Shown here: in pieces, positions 33,746 to 42,231 of the stretch
Numbering within the stretch: the stretch's first letter is position 1
Layout of the letters: each line of letters begins with the position of its first letter
Origin: Cryobacterium adonitolivorans
Lineage (GTDB): Bacteria > Actinomycetota > Actinomycetes > Actinomycetales > Microbacteriaceae
NCBI RefSeq assembly: GCF_004402695.1
Contig: NZ_SOFL01000029.1
Span: forward strand, 1-49,675
Direction of reading: 5' to 3'
Length of the DNA: 49,675 bases
The notes under the pieces: generated by a model
The model's database searches: none
Told to the model about the DNA's origin: nothing
What the model saw: only the letters and a program-made list of their open reading frames with translations
Program-made: the position numbers and the translations under genes

Positions 33746-34585
33746 TCAATAGAGGAAGATCGCGAGCCAGTCGCGGTTGTGGGCGTGCACCAGCACGAGG
33801 AACACCGCGAGGTCGAAGAGCAGGTGTACGCAGACCACGTAGGTGAGCGACTTGGTGATCGAGAACGTGTAGCCCTGCAGTAGGGCGAAGGGGATCGTCA
33901 ACAGCGGCCCCCAGCTGCGGTAGCCGAGTTCCCACAGGAACGAGACGAAGATCACCATCTGCAAGAGGTTCGCCGTCCAGAAGGGAAAGTGCCGTCTGAA
34001 CAGCGCGAAAACCGTACAGATGAAGAACAGTTCGTCCCAGATCCCCACGAAACCCACGCCCACGAAGAGACGGCCGAGCTCGTCCGGCGCACTGATGCTT
34101 GGCCAGTTCAGGTAGGCGCCTGAGCGGATGAAGTAGCTCGGCAGAATCAGGTAACCCAGCAACAAGACGCCCACCAGGTACCAGCGCTCGAGGGCGGTCC
34201 AGCGCTGCCCGGTCTTGATCGGGAACCACACCTGTCGATCCCCGAACGCGCGCCGCGAGATGAGGTACGGCACCGCCACCGCGGCCGAGAGCACCACCCC
34301 CATCAGCGCCATGTTGGGGTAGCTGATGTTGGCCTCGACCGAGATTGAACTGATGATGAGGAGCCCGACCGCGATGAGGAGCAGGTCGCGGAACAGCGCC
34401 CGGTCCACCAGCATGGCCACCACCAGTGCCGCCGCGAGCGTCGCGTAGCCGGGCAGCGGCAGCCGCAGCGCGAACAGCAGCACCGCCGAGGCCGACACCA
34501 GCAGCGCCGCCAGCAGGCGAAGCGGCGCGCTCGCGGATGCCCGCCCCGGCGTTGCCGGGGAATCGACGGCGGCTTCGTCTCCCAT
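33746..34585 (-). CDS. CPBP family intramembrane protein
   Basis: A 279-residue protein with about eight membrane helices. The CPBP/Abi core is visible as IWDELFFICTVFALFRRHF (motif 1, with Asp-Glu instead of Glu-Glu), followed by FVSFLWELGYRSWGPL and the His of CVHLLFDLAVFL. Members are intramembrane metalloproteases or bacteriocin-immunity-like proteins. The Asp substitution of the first motif acid leaves protease activity uncertain. CAGAAT (minus strand, 34592-34597) lies six bases before the ATG, suggesting a leaderless message. Divergent from the M20 peptidase. Confidence 0.8.
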   Translation of the reverse strand: MGDEAAVDSPATPGRASASAPLRLLAALLVSASAVLLFALRLPLPGYATLAAALVVAMLVDRALFRDLLLIAVGLLIISSISVEANISYPNMALMGVVLSAAVAVPYLISRRAFGDRQVWFPIKTGQRWTALERWYLVGVLLLGYLILPSYFIRSGAYLNWPSISAPDELGRLFVGVGFVGIWDELFFICTVFALFRRHFPFWTANLLQMVIFVSFLWELGYRSWGPLLTIPFALLQGYTFSITKSLTYVVCVHLLFDLAVFLVLVHAHNRDWLAIFLY

Positions 34586-34688
34586 CGGTCAATTCTGGCC
34601 GAAGTCGCCGCCCGGGTAAACAGGAGTCCCGCCCGGCCGCCGGGGAGAGGTCCTGACGAGTCGGGTCATCGGGCAGTAGGTTCAGTGA

Positions 34689-35888
34689 ATGGCGACGAAC
34701 CCTCCCCACGATCCGGGCCGGCCCGGCGCCCTCGACCCCGAAGACGACGGCCACCTGGATCCCGTCGCGCTGGCCGCCAGCCTGATCGCGATCGATTCCA
34801 CCAACCCCGACCTCGGACCGGGCGGCGCCGGAGAGGCCGAGATCGCAGCCTGGTGCGCCCGGTGGCTGGCCGCACGCGGTTTCGAGGTGCATCGGCTCGA
34901 GGAACGAGCCGGCCGGCCGTCGATCGTCGGCATCAAGCGCGGCACCGGTGACGGCAGCTCCCTCATGCTCAACGCCCACCTCGACACCGTCGGTGTCGAC
35001 GGCTACGAGGGCGACCCGTTCTCGGGCGCGCGACATTCCGACCGGTTGCACGGCCGTGGCGCCTTCGATACCAAGGGAGGCCTGGCCGCGGTCCTGGTCG
35101 CCGCGCACCGGGCCACCCTTACGCCGCTGGCCGGCGATGTGCTCGTGACGCTCGTCGCCGACGAAGAATTCGGCAGCCTCGGCACCGAGGAGGTGCTGCG
35201 GCGGTTCAGCGCCGACGCGGCGATCGTGGTGGAGCCGAGCGAGCTCAGTCTCACCGTCTGCCACCGCGGCTTCGCTTGGTTCGAGCTCACCCTGCAAGGG
35301 CGCGCGGCACACGGGTCGATGCCCGGCCAGGGCGTCGACGCCATCCGGCACGCCGGCCTGGTGCTGCAGAGCCTTGATGAGCTCCGCACCGGCATCGAGC
35401 AGAAGCCCGCGCACCCGCTGCTGGGCCACGGCAGCGTGCGGGTCGCCACGATCGCCGGCGGCACGGATGCGGCCACCGTCGCCGCGAGCGCCACCCTCAC
35501 CATCGAGCGGCGCACGCTGCCCGGCGAGACCCCGGAGACGGTCGAAGCCGAGCTGCGCCGCCTGCTCGACAACCTGGCCCGTGACACCGCCGACTTCAGT
35601 TACGACCTCATCCGGCTCGTCGCCCGAGGCGCGTTCCAGGCCGACCCGAACTGGCCCATCGTGCGGCTGCTCGACGAGCAGGCCGAGCGGGTGCTCGGTC
35701 ACGCGGTCGTGCAGCGAGGTGAGCCGTTCTGGACCGACGCAGCCCTCGTGCTCGAGGCGGGCATCCCGTGCCTGCTGTTCGGCGTCGACGGCGCCGGAGC
35801 GCACGCCCCGCTCGAGTGGGCCACGGAGACGTCGATCCACCAGGTCGCCGAGATCCTCGAAGACGCCATCGTGGCGTTCTGCGGCTGA
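34689..35888 (+). CDS. M20 family metallopeptidase (ArgE/DapE/CPG2-like)
   Basis: A 399-residue zinc amidohydrolase. LNAHLDTVGVDGYEGDPF gives the first metal His and Asp, GRGAFDTKGGLAAVL the bridging Asp, LVADEEFGSLG the catalytic Glu-Glu, and VVEPSEL the next ligand. The dimerisation domain (GRAAHGSMPGQGVDAI) is complete. Members remove N-acyl groups or cleave dipeptides and carbamates; the substrate is not predictable. TAGGTT (34677-34682) lies six bases before the ATG, with no ribosome binding site. Confidence 0.92.
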   Translation: MATNPPHDPGRPGALDPEDDGHLDPVALAASLIAIDSTNPDLGPGGAGEAEIAAWCARWLAARGFEVHRLEERAGRPSIVGIKRGTGDGSSLMLNAHLDTVGVDGYEGDPFSGARHSDRLHGRGAFDTKGGLAAVLVAAHRATLTPLAGDVLVTLVADEEFGSLGTEEVLRRFSADAAIVVEPSELSLTVCHRGFAWFELTLQGRAAHGSMPGQGVDAIRHAGLVLQSLDELRTGIEQKPAHPLLGHGSVRVATIAGGTDAATVAASATLTIERRTLPGETPETVEAELRRLLDNLARDTADFSYDLIRLVARGAFQADPNWPIVRLLDEQAERVLGHAVVQRGEPFWTDAALVLEAGIPCLLFGVDGAGAHAPLEWATETSIHQVAEILEDAIVAFCG

Positions 35889-35902
35889 CCAGCCGAACGC
35901 GG

Positions 35903-35933
35903 TTGACATTGACGTAACGTCAAGAATTATCGT
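35903..35933 (+). promoter_or_regulatory. MerR-type promoter with 19-bp spacer and operator
   Basis: TTGACA (35903-35908) and TATCGT (35928-35933) are 19 bases apart, the overlong spacing that MerR activators correct by twisting DNA. The spacer holds the palindrome TTGACGT-A-ACGTCAA (35909-35923). The regulator gene follows, so it activates its own promoter. Confidence 0.85.
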
Positions 35934-35981
35934 GGACGATGTCGGGCACCCGCCCGACGCCACCACCGAAAGGGCCGCCCG

Positions 35982-36737
35982 ATGGACCACTCGATCCAGG
36001 ACATCGCCCGGCTGGCCGGAACCACGAGCCGAACCCTGCGCCACTACGGCGCCGAGGGGCTGCTCCCGCCGAGCCGGATCGCCGCGAACGGCTACCGCTA
36101 TTACGACGACCGGGCGCTCGTGCGGCTGCAACGCATCCTGCTCCTGCGCGAGCTCGGCCTCGGGCTGCCGGCGATCCGTGAGGTGCTCGACCGAGAGACG
36201 GACGAGGCGGTGGCCCTCCGAGCACACCTGGGCTGGCTCGAGCAGGAACAGCAGAGGCTGCAGCGACAGATCCGGTCGGTGCACACCACCATCAACGCTG
36301 TGGAAAGAAAGGACCAACTCATGGCAAAGGCAATGTTCGACGGCTTCGACCACACCACCCATAAAGAGGAGGTCGAGCAACGCTGGGGAGCCGACGCCTA
36401 TGCCAGCGGCGACGTCTGGTGGCGGGGCATGAACACCGCGCAACGCGCCCAGTGGCAGGCCATGACCGACGCGCTCCAGGCCGCCTGGCAGGATGCCGCA
36501 GCGCGACAGATCACCCCCGACGGTGCCGAGGCCCAGCGGCTGGCCCAGCGGCACGTCGAATGGCTCGATGGTGTACCGGGTATCCCGCGAGAAAACGGCC
36601 GCCCCTCAGCGGATTACGTTCGAGGTCTCGGCGAGATGTACGTCGCCGACGACAGGTTCGCGGCCCACTACGGTGGCCAGGCCGGCGCCGGGTTCGTACG
36701 CGACGCCCTGACGGCCTACGCCGACCGCACCCTCTGA
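35982..36737 (+). CDS. MerR family regulator with TipAS-type ligand domain
   Basis: A 251-residue activator. The MerR DNA-binding domain covers residues 1-70 (QDIARLAGTTSRTLRHYGAEGLLPPS, NGYRYYDDRALVRLQRILLLRELG), a coiled coil 75-112 (EQEQQRLQRQIRSVHTTINAVE), and a TipAS domain 115-251 (KAMFDGFDHTTHKEEVEQRWG, YVADDRFAAHYGG, GAGFVRDALTAYAD). TipAS proteins bind thiopeptide or other amphipathic drugs. An internal ATG after the coiled coil (MAKAMFDG) sits where the TipAS-only form starts in Streptomyces tipA, and a GAAAGGA site precedes it, so a second short product is likely. AAAGGG serves the main ATG. Confidence 0.93.
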   Translation: MDHSIQDIARLAGTTSRTLRHYGAEGLLPPSRIAANGYRYYDDRALVRLQRILLLRELGLGLPAIREVLDRETDEAVALRAHLGWLEQEQQRLQRQIRSVHTTINAVERKDQLMAKAMFDGFDHTTHKEEVEQRWGADAYASGDVWWRGMNTAQRAQWQAMTDALQAAWQDAAARQITPDGAEAQRLAQRHVEWLDGVPGIPRENGRPSADYVRGLGEMYVADDRFAAHYGGQAGAGFVRDALTAYADRTL

Positions 36738-36749
36738 GCGGCTGGGCGG

Positions 36750-37364
36750 TCAGGCGGGATCCAGCGCAGGGGCCGTCGTCGATAGCCGGTCCCGGTTTCT
36801 GGCGAACAGCGGCAGCGTCCACTGGCAGAGCGGTCCAACCAGGAGGGCGAAAAGCACGGTGCCTACCCCGACGTTGCCGCCGAGCACCCAGCCGGTCGCC
36901 AGAACCAGGCCCTCGATGCCGGTGCGCACGGCCCAGATCGGCCAGCCGGTGCGGGCGTGCAGCCCGGTCATGAGGCCGTCACGCGGGCCGGGGCCGAGCC
37001 CCGCGCCGATGTAGATGCCCGAGGCGATGGCCAGCAGCAGCAACCCGGCCGCGAACAGCAGCACCCTCAGCCAGAGGGCGAGGTCCTCGGGCACCAGCCA
37101 CAGTCCCACGTCCGCCGCCGGGCCCACGAGCACCGCGTTCAGGACGGTGCCGATACCCAGCCGCTGCTTGAGCGGAATCCACAACAGCAGGACGATGCCG
37201 CTGATGATCGTGGTGATGACCCCGAAACCGAGGTGCAGGTGCCCGTCGATGCCCTGGGTCAGCACGTCCCACGGGGCCACGCCGATCGCGCCGCGCACGA
37301 TCAACGCGATACCGATTCCATAGAGGAAGAGGCCAATAATGAGTTGAATCACGCGACGCTTCAT
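36750..37364 (-). CDS. YczE/YitT-like membrane protein
   Basis: A 204-residue protein with five to six membrane helices. LIIGLFLYGIGIALIVRGAIGVAPWDVLTQG at the start, SGIYIGAGLGPGPRDGLMTGL in the middle and VGTVLFALLVGPL near the end are typical of the YczE family. No transport substrate is known. The ATG at 37364 gives MKRRVIQ; three extra codons upstream lack support. It is divergent from a MocR regulator, a combination seen repeatedly in other bacteria, which suggests that the regulator controls it. Confidence 0.87.
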   Translation of the reverse strand: MKRRVIQLIIGLFLYGIGIALIVRGAIGVAPWDVLTQGIDGHLHLGFGVITTIISGIVLLLWIPLKQRLGIGTVLNAVLVGPAADVGLWLVPEDLALWLRVLLFAAGLLLLAIASGIYIGAGLGPGPRDGLMTGLHARTGWPIWAVRTGIEGLVLATGWVLGGNVGVGTVLFALLVGPLCQWTLPLFARNRDRLSTTAPALDPA

Positions 37365-37427
37365 AGGAGTCAATCCAATTGCATCCGCACCCTGTACTCA
37401 AGTAGCCAATTTGCCTAGAGTGGCTTC

Positions 37428-38879
37428 ATGTTGTCGAGCCAGCTCACCGCCCGCAGCCTGGAGTCGTTGCTGGGCGACTGGCGCACCGGGGGCAGCGCCT
37501 ACCGGGCGCTGGCCGACCGCATCCGCCTGCTCACCCTCGACGGCCGCATCCCCACCGACAGCCGGCTGCCCGCCGAACGTGACCTCGGCACCAGGCTGGG
37601 CCTCAGCCGCACCACGGTCACGGCCGCCTACCGGCAGCTGCGGGAGGCCGGTTACCTGCACAGCGTGCGGGGCTCCGGCAGTGTCGCCCGGCTGCCGGGG
37701 GCGTCCGTTGCCGCGGATGCCACGGCGCCCGCCGGCGTGCTCGATCTCGGCCAGGCGGTGCTGCCCGCCTGGCCGGGCCTGGCCGAAGTGGCCGCGCTCG
37801 CCGCGGCAGACCTCCCGGCGCACCTGACCGGCTCTGGCTTCGACCCGGTGGGCCTGCCAAAGCTTCGCCGGGCCATCGCCGACCGCTACCGGGCCAGGGG
37901 GCTGCCCACCGAGCCCGAGCAGATCATGGTCACCGTCGGCGCCCAGCACGCCATCGCCCTGCTCGCGCGGGCGTTGATCAACCGGGGTGACAGGGTCCTG
38001 GTCGAGACGCCCACCTATCCGCACGCGTACGAGGCGTTGCGGGCGGCAGGCGGTCGCCTGATGCCGGTGTCGGTCACGGCCGCGCTACCCGGCGCCGACG
38101 CCGGCTGGGACGAGTCCGCGTTGCTGCAGACGATCCACCGCAGCAACCCGGTCCTGGGCTACCTGATGCCCGACTTCCAGAATCCCACCGGGCAGAGCAT
38201 GCCCGTTGCCCAACGCGAACGAGTACTGGCGGCGGCCGCCCGCCAGGGCACCGTGCTGATCAGCGACGAGACCATCGGCGAACTCGACATCGACCGGGCC
38301 GGTGAGTTCGGCCCGTTCGCCGCGTCGGCCGACCCGGACCGGCCCGACCTCGCGGTCACCGTCGGGTCGGTGGGCAAAACGGTCTGGGGTGGCCTGCGGG
38401 TCGGCTGGGTCCGGGCCGACCCCAACCTGATCCGCAAGCTGGCCGCGGCCCGCCTCGCCAACGACCTCGGCACGCCGGTGCTCGAGCAGCTCATCGTCAC
38501 CCGGCTGCTGCGACAGCTGCCCGACATCCTCGAGTCGCGCCGGGTGCTGCTGCGGGCGGGACGGGACCGCCTCGTGACGGGCCTGGCCGAGCGCTTCCCC
38601 GACTGGCAGGTCCCCAACGTGGACGGCGGCATAACCCTATGGGTCAACCTCGGCCGGCCGGTCAGCTCCCAGCTCGCCCTCGCGGCCCGCGCGCAGGGGC
38701 TGTTGCTGCCGGCCGGTCCGCGGTTCGGCATCGACGGGGCATTCGAGAGGTTCCTGCGCATCCCGTTCTGCTACGGTCCCGACGAGATGCCGCGCGCCCT
38801 CGACGCCCTCGCGCTGGCCTGGGAGACGCTGCTGCGGCATCCGCTACCCGACACCGGCTACCTCGCCGACGTTGTGTGA
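37428..38879 (+). CDS. MocR family regulator (GntR helix-turn-helix fused to aminotransferase)
   Basis: A 483-residue PLP-binding regulator. The GntR domain covers residues 15-90 (RIPTDSRLPAERDLGTRLGLSRTTVTAAYRQL). A fold-type I aminotransferase domain follows: YLMPDFQNPTGQSM, SDETIGELD, and the PLP lysine Lys317 in GSVGKTVWGGLRVGW. Such proteins sense PLP or amino acids and often control vitamin B6 or membrane-transport genes. TAGAGT (37416-37421) lies six bases before the ATG. The YczE gene is the likely target. No pdxS or pdxT is present here. Confidence 0.93.
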   Translation: MLSSQLTARSLESLLGDWRTGGSAYRALADRIRLLTLDGRIPTDSRLPAERDLGTRLGLSRTTVTAAYRQLREAGYLHSVRGSGSVARLPGASVAADATAPAGVLDLGQAVLPAWPGLAEVAALAAADLPAHLTGSGFDPVGLPKLRRAIADRYRARGLPTEPEQIMVTVGAQHAIALLARALINRGDRVLVETPTYPHAYEALRAAGGRLMPVSVTAALPGADAGWDESALLQTIHRSNPVLGYLMPDFQNPTGQSMPVAQRERVLAAAARQGTVLISDETIGELDIDRAGEFGPFAASADPDRPDLAVTVGSVGKTVWGGLRVGWVRADPNLIRKLAAARLANDLGTPVLEQLIVTRLLRQLPDILESRRVLLRAGRDRLVTGLAERFPDWQVPNVDGGITLWVNLGRPVSSQLALAARAQGLLLPAGPRFGIDGAFERFLRIPFCYGPDEMPRALDALALAWETLLRHPLPDTGYLADVV

Positions 38880-38951
38880 CCGCAAACCGACCGTCATATC
38901 TCGCGGCCGCCGGCCCGCCGGTTGCCGCGGCCCCGATGGGATACTGATCAG

Positions 38952-41900
38952 GTGTATTTTCTCTCGGTCGTGAGCATGAAGAACCGGGCGCTCATTGCGC
39001 TCATCACCATCGTCGCGGCGATTTTCGGCTCCCTCGCGCTGACGAGCCTCAAGCAGGAGCTGATTCCCTCGCTGCAGCTGCCGACGCTGCTGATCTCGAC
39101 GAGTTACCCCGGCGCCTCGCCCGAGGTCGTCAACGATGACGTGTCCACTCCGATCGAGACCGCCATCCAGGGCATCGAGGGCCTGGAAACCACCTCCACC
39201 ACCAGTAGCACGAACTCGTCGCTGGTCAACGCCACGTTCACTTACGGCACCGACCTGGTCAAGGCCGAATCCAAGATCAGCCAAGCGATCAACCGCATCA
39301 AGACCACCCTGCCCGCCGACCTCGACCCCCAGGTGATCAGCGGCAGCATCGACGACTTCCCGGTACTCTCGCTGGCCGTGTCCGGCGGCGACGCCGCCAC
39401 AGTCGCCGACCAGCTCACCCGCAGCGTCCTCGGCGACATCCGCGACATCGACGGGGTCCGCGATGCCGCCCTCGTCGGCGACATCGGCCAGCGCGTCACC
39501 ATCACACCGGATGCTTCGGCCCTGGCCGCACGCGGTCTCAGCGCGAGCGCCATCCGGGACGCGCTGCAGCAAAACGGGTCACTCATCCCGGCCGGTTCCC
39601 TCACGGAGAACGACACGACCCTGTCGGTGCAGGCCGGCAGCAAGCTCGGCTCCGCCGAGGACGTCGCCGCGCTGCCCCTCATCGCCGGCGGCGCCGCTGC
39701 CACCGGCCCGTCGACCGCTGCGGCCGGGCCGGTCTCGATCGGCGACGTCGCCGCCGTCGCGGTGGTCGACAACCCCGTCACGAGCATCTCCAGGGTCGAC
39801 GGCGAACCCGCCCTCACCATCTCGGTAACCAAGGTGCCGGCAGCGAACACCGTCGACGTCTCGACCGCCGTGCGCGCCATCCTGCCGCAGCTCGAGGACG
39901 CCGTGCCCGGCACCACCATCACCGTGGTCTTCGACCAGGCCCCGTTCATCCAGGAGTCGATCGACGCGCTCACCCAGGAGGGCATCCTCGGCCTGGTCTT
40001 CGCGGTCCTGGTGATCCTGGTCTTCCTGCTGTCGGTGCGCGCCACCCTGGTTACCGCGATCTCCATCCCCACCTCGGTGCTCATCACCTTCATCGGTCTG
40101 CAGGCGGTGGGCTATTCGCTCAATATCCTCACGCTTGGTGCGCTCACCATCGCGATCGGCCGGGTCGTCGACGACTCCATCGTCGTGATCGAGAACATCA
40201 AGCGGCACCTGGTCTGGGGCGCCGACCGCGCCGAGACCATCGTGCGCGCGGTCCGCGAGGTGGCCGGCGCCATCACCGCCTCCACCATCACCACCGTCAC
40301 GGTGTTCCTGCCGATCTCATTCGTCGGCGGCTCCACGGGCGAGCTCTTCCGGCCGTTCGCGCTCACGGTCACCATCGCCCTGCTCGCGTCGCTGCTGGTC
40401 TCGCTCACGATCGTGCCAGTGCTGGCCTACTGGTTTCTGCGCGCGCCGAAGCCCGCCGCCCCGCCGACCCCGACGGGCCAGGCCGTCGGCGCGCCCGCCA
40501 TAGCCGCCGCCACCGCCACGACGCCCGCCACCGCCACGTCCCCCGGCACCGTCTCAGCGCCAGCCGCAGCCGCCACAGCCCAGCCCACGCCCGCACCGGT
40601 GACCACCGCCGAGCTCGCCACCCGCAACAGGCACGCCGCGCCGGATGCCGACGGCTTCGACGAGCGTGACGCCCGCGAACAGCCCAGCCGTCTGCAGCAG
40701 GGCTACCTGCCGGTCATCCACTGGACCCTCAAGCACTACGTGGCCACGCTGCTCCTTGCCGCCCTGGTCCTGGTCGGCACCGTGGCCCTGCTGCCCTTCA
40801 TGAAGGTCAACTTCCTCGGCTCCACCGGCCAGTCGACCTTCCGGGTCAGCCAGGAGCTCCCGGTGGGCACCAGCCTCGCTGCCCAGGATGCCGCATCCAC
40901 CGCGGTCGAAGACGCCGTCCGCGGCGTCGACGGTGTGAGCATCGTGCAGGTCGCCATCGGTGGTGGCAGCGCGTTCGCGGCCTTCGCCGGGGGAGGGTCG
41001 TCCTCTAGCACCGTCACCTACTCGGTGACCACCGACGATTCCGCGGATGCCGACGCGGTCCAGGCCGACGTGCGCGACCAACTCGACGGCATCGACAACG
41101 CCGGCGAGATCACGATCTCCTCCGGAGGCGGCTTCGGCAGCTCGTCAGACATCGAAATCGACATCACGGCGGCGTCCGGCGCCGATCTGCAGACCGCATC
41201 CGACGACATTCTCGCGGCCGTCGAGGACCTCGATGCGCTCACCCAGGCCAGCAGCAACCTCGCCGCGTCACGCCCGTACGTGGCCGTGACCATCGACCGC
41301 ACCCAGGCGGCAGCCGCCGGGCTCAGCGAACTGGCGCTGGGCACCCTGGTGTCGCAGGCGATGCAGCCGAGCACGATCGGCTCGATCGTGATCGACGAGG
41401 CCACGCTGTCGGTCTACCTGCAGTCGGGGTCGTCACCGGCCACGACGGCGGAGCTCGCCGCCCTGTCGATCCCCACTCGTGCCGGACCGGTTCCGCTCGA
41501 CAGCCTCGCCGAGGTGCAGCAGGTCGACGGTCCGTCCACCCTCACCACCACCAAGGGACTGCGCACGGCCACGATCTCGGCCACGCCCAATAGCGACGAC
41601 CTCGGCACCGCGACCGCCCAAGTCAACACCGCTCTGGCAGACACCGAGCTGCCCACCGGCGCCGCCGCGAGTCTCGGCGGCGTCTCGGCCGACCAGACCG
41701 AGGCGTTCCAGCAGCTGGGCATCGCGATGCTCGTTGCCATCCTGATCGTCTACATCGTCATGGTCGCCACCTTCCGGTCGTTGCTGCAGCCGCTGCTGCT
41801 GCTGGTGTCTGTGCCGTTCGCGGTGACCGGGGCGATCGCGCTGCAGGTGGCCACGGGCATCCCGCTCGGCGTCGCGTCGTTGATCGGCGTGCTGATGCTC

Positions 41901-42230
41901 ATCGGCATCGTCGTCACCAACGCCATCGTCCTCGTCGACCTGGTCAACCAGTATCGGCGCCGCGGGCAAAGCGTCTTCGACGCCCTCGTGCACGGCGCGT
42001 CACGCCGGCTGCGGCCGATCCTGATGACGGCGCTCGCCACGATCTTCGCCCTGTTGCCCATGGCGGTCGGGCTCACCGGACAGGGCGGGTTCATCTCGCA
42101 GCCGCTGGCCCTCGTCGTCATCGGTGGCCTGGTGTCCTCGACGGTGCTCACGCTGGTGGTGTTGCCGGTGTTGTACCTGGTGGTCGAGGGCGGCCGGGAG
42201 AACCGTCGGACCAGGCGTTTACGGCGCTGA
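38952..42230 (+). CDS. RND family efflux transporter (AcrB/SwrC-like)
   Basis: A 1092-residue RND exporter of the HAE1-like group. The first helix is in SMKNRALIALITIVAAIFGSLAL, the porter domains include SYPGASPEVVNDDVSTPIE, and helix 4 carries the proton-relay pair in IGRVVDDSIVVIENIKRH. The second half repeats the pattern, ending GIVVTNAIVLVDLVNQYRRRG. Between the halves lies an unusual linker of about 90 residues rich in Ala, Pro and Thr. There is no adaptor or outer-membrane gene nearby, as expected for a monoderm. GTG at 38952 follows GATACT (38940-38945) by six bases. Substrates could be lipopeptides or drugs. Confidence 0.92.
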   Translation: MYFLSVVSMKNRALIALITIVAAIFGSLALTSLKQELIPSLQLPTLLISTSYPGASPEVVNDDVSTPIETAIQGIEGLETTSTTSSTNSSLVNATFTYGTDLVKAESKISQAINRIKTTLPADLDPQVISGSIDDFPVLSLAVSGGDAATVADQLTRSVLGDIRDIDGVRDAALVGDIGQRVTITPDASALAARGLSASAIRDALQQNGSLIPAGSLTENDTTLSVQAGSKLGSAEDVAALPLIAGGAAATGPSTAAAGPVSIGDVAAVAVVDNPVTSISRVDGEPALTISVTKVPAANTVDVSTAVRAILPQLEDAVPGTTITVVFDQAPFIQESIDALTQEGILGLVFAVLVILVFLLSVRATLVTAISIPTSVLITFIGLQAVGYSLNILTLGALTIAIGRVVDDSIVVIENIKRHLVWGADRAETIVRAVREVAGAITASTITTVTVFLPISFVGGSTGELFRPFALTVTIALLASLLVSLTIVPVLAYWFLRAPKPAAPPTPTGQAVGAPAIAAATATTPATATSPGTVSAPAAAATAQPTPAPVTTAELATRNRHAAPDADGFDERDAREQPSRLQQGYLPVIHWTLKHYVATLLLAALVLVGTVALLPFMKVNFLGSTGQSTFRVSQELPVGTSLAAQDAASTAVEDAVRGVDGVSIVQVAIGGGSAFAAFAGGGSSSSTVTYSVTTDDSADADAVQADVRDQLDGIDNAGEITISSGGGFGSSSDIEIDITAASGADLQTASDDILAAVEDLDALTQASSNLAASRPYVAVTIDRTQAAAAGLSELALGTLVSQAMQPSTIGSIVIDEATLSVYLQSGSSPATTAELAALSIPTRAGPVPLDSLAEVQQVDGPSTLTTTKGLRTATISATPNSDDLGTATAQVNTALADTELPTGAAASLGGVSADQTEAFQQLGIAMLVAILIVYIVMVATFRSLLQPLLLLVSVPFAVTGAIALQVATGIPLGVASLIGVLMLIGIVVTNAIVLVDLVNQYRRRGQSVFDALVHGASRRLRPILMTALATIFALLPMAVGLTGQGGFISQPLALVVIGGLVSSTVLTLVVLPVLYLVVEGGRENRRTRRLRR

Positions 42231-42231
42231 T

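Noticed and set aside
34018..34100. CPBP gene as a certain CAAX protease
   Set aside because: The first motif reads Asp-Glu instead of Glu-Glu, so catalytic activity is not claimed; family membership only.
35939..36181. Small open frame starting five bases after the MerR -10
   Set aside because: It overlaps the MerR gene in another frame, has no ribosome binding site and an Arg/Pro-rich shadow composition. A leaderless product is conceivable but unsupported.
33720..36554. Minus-strand open frame of 944 codons across the CPBP, M20 and MerR genes
   Set aside because: It crosses three well-supported genes on either strand and has no recognisable motif; a shadow frame.
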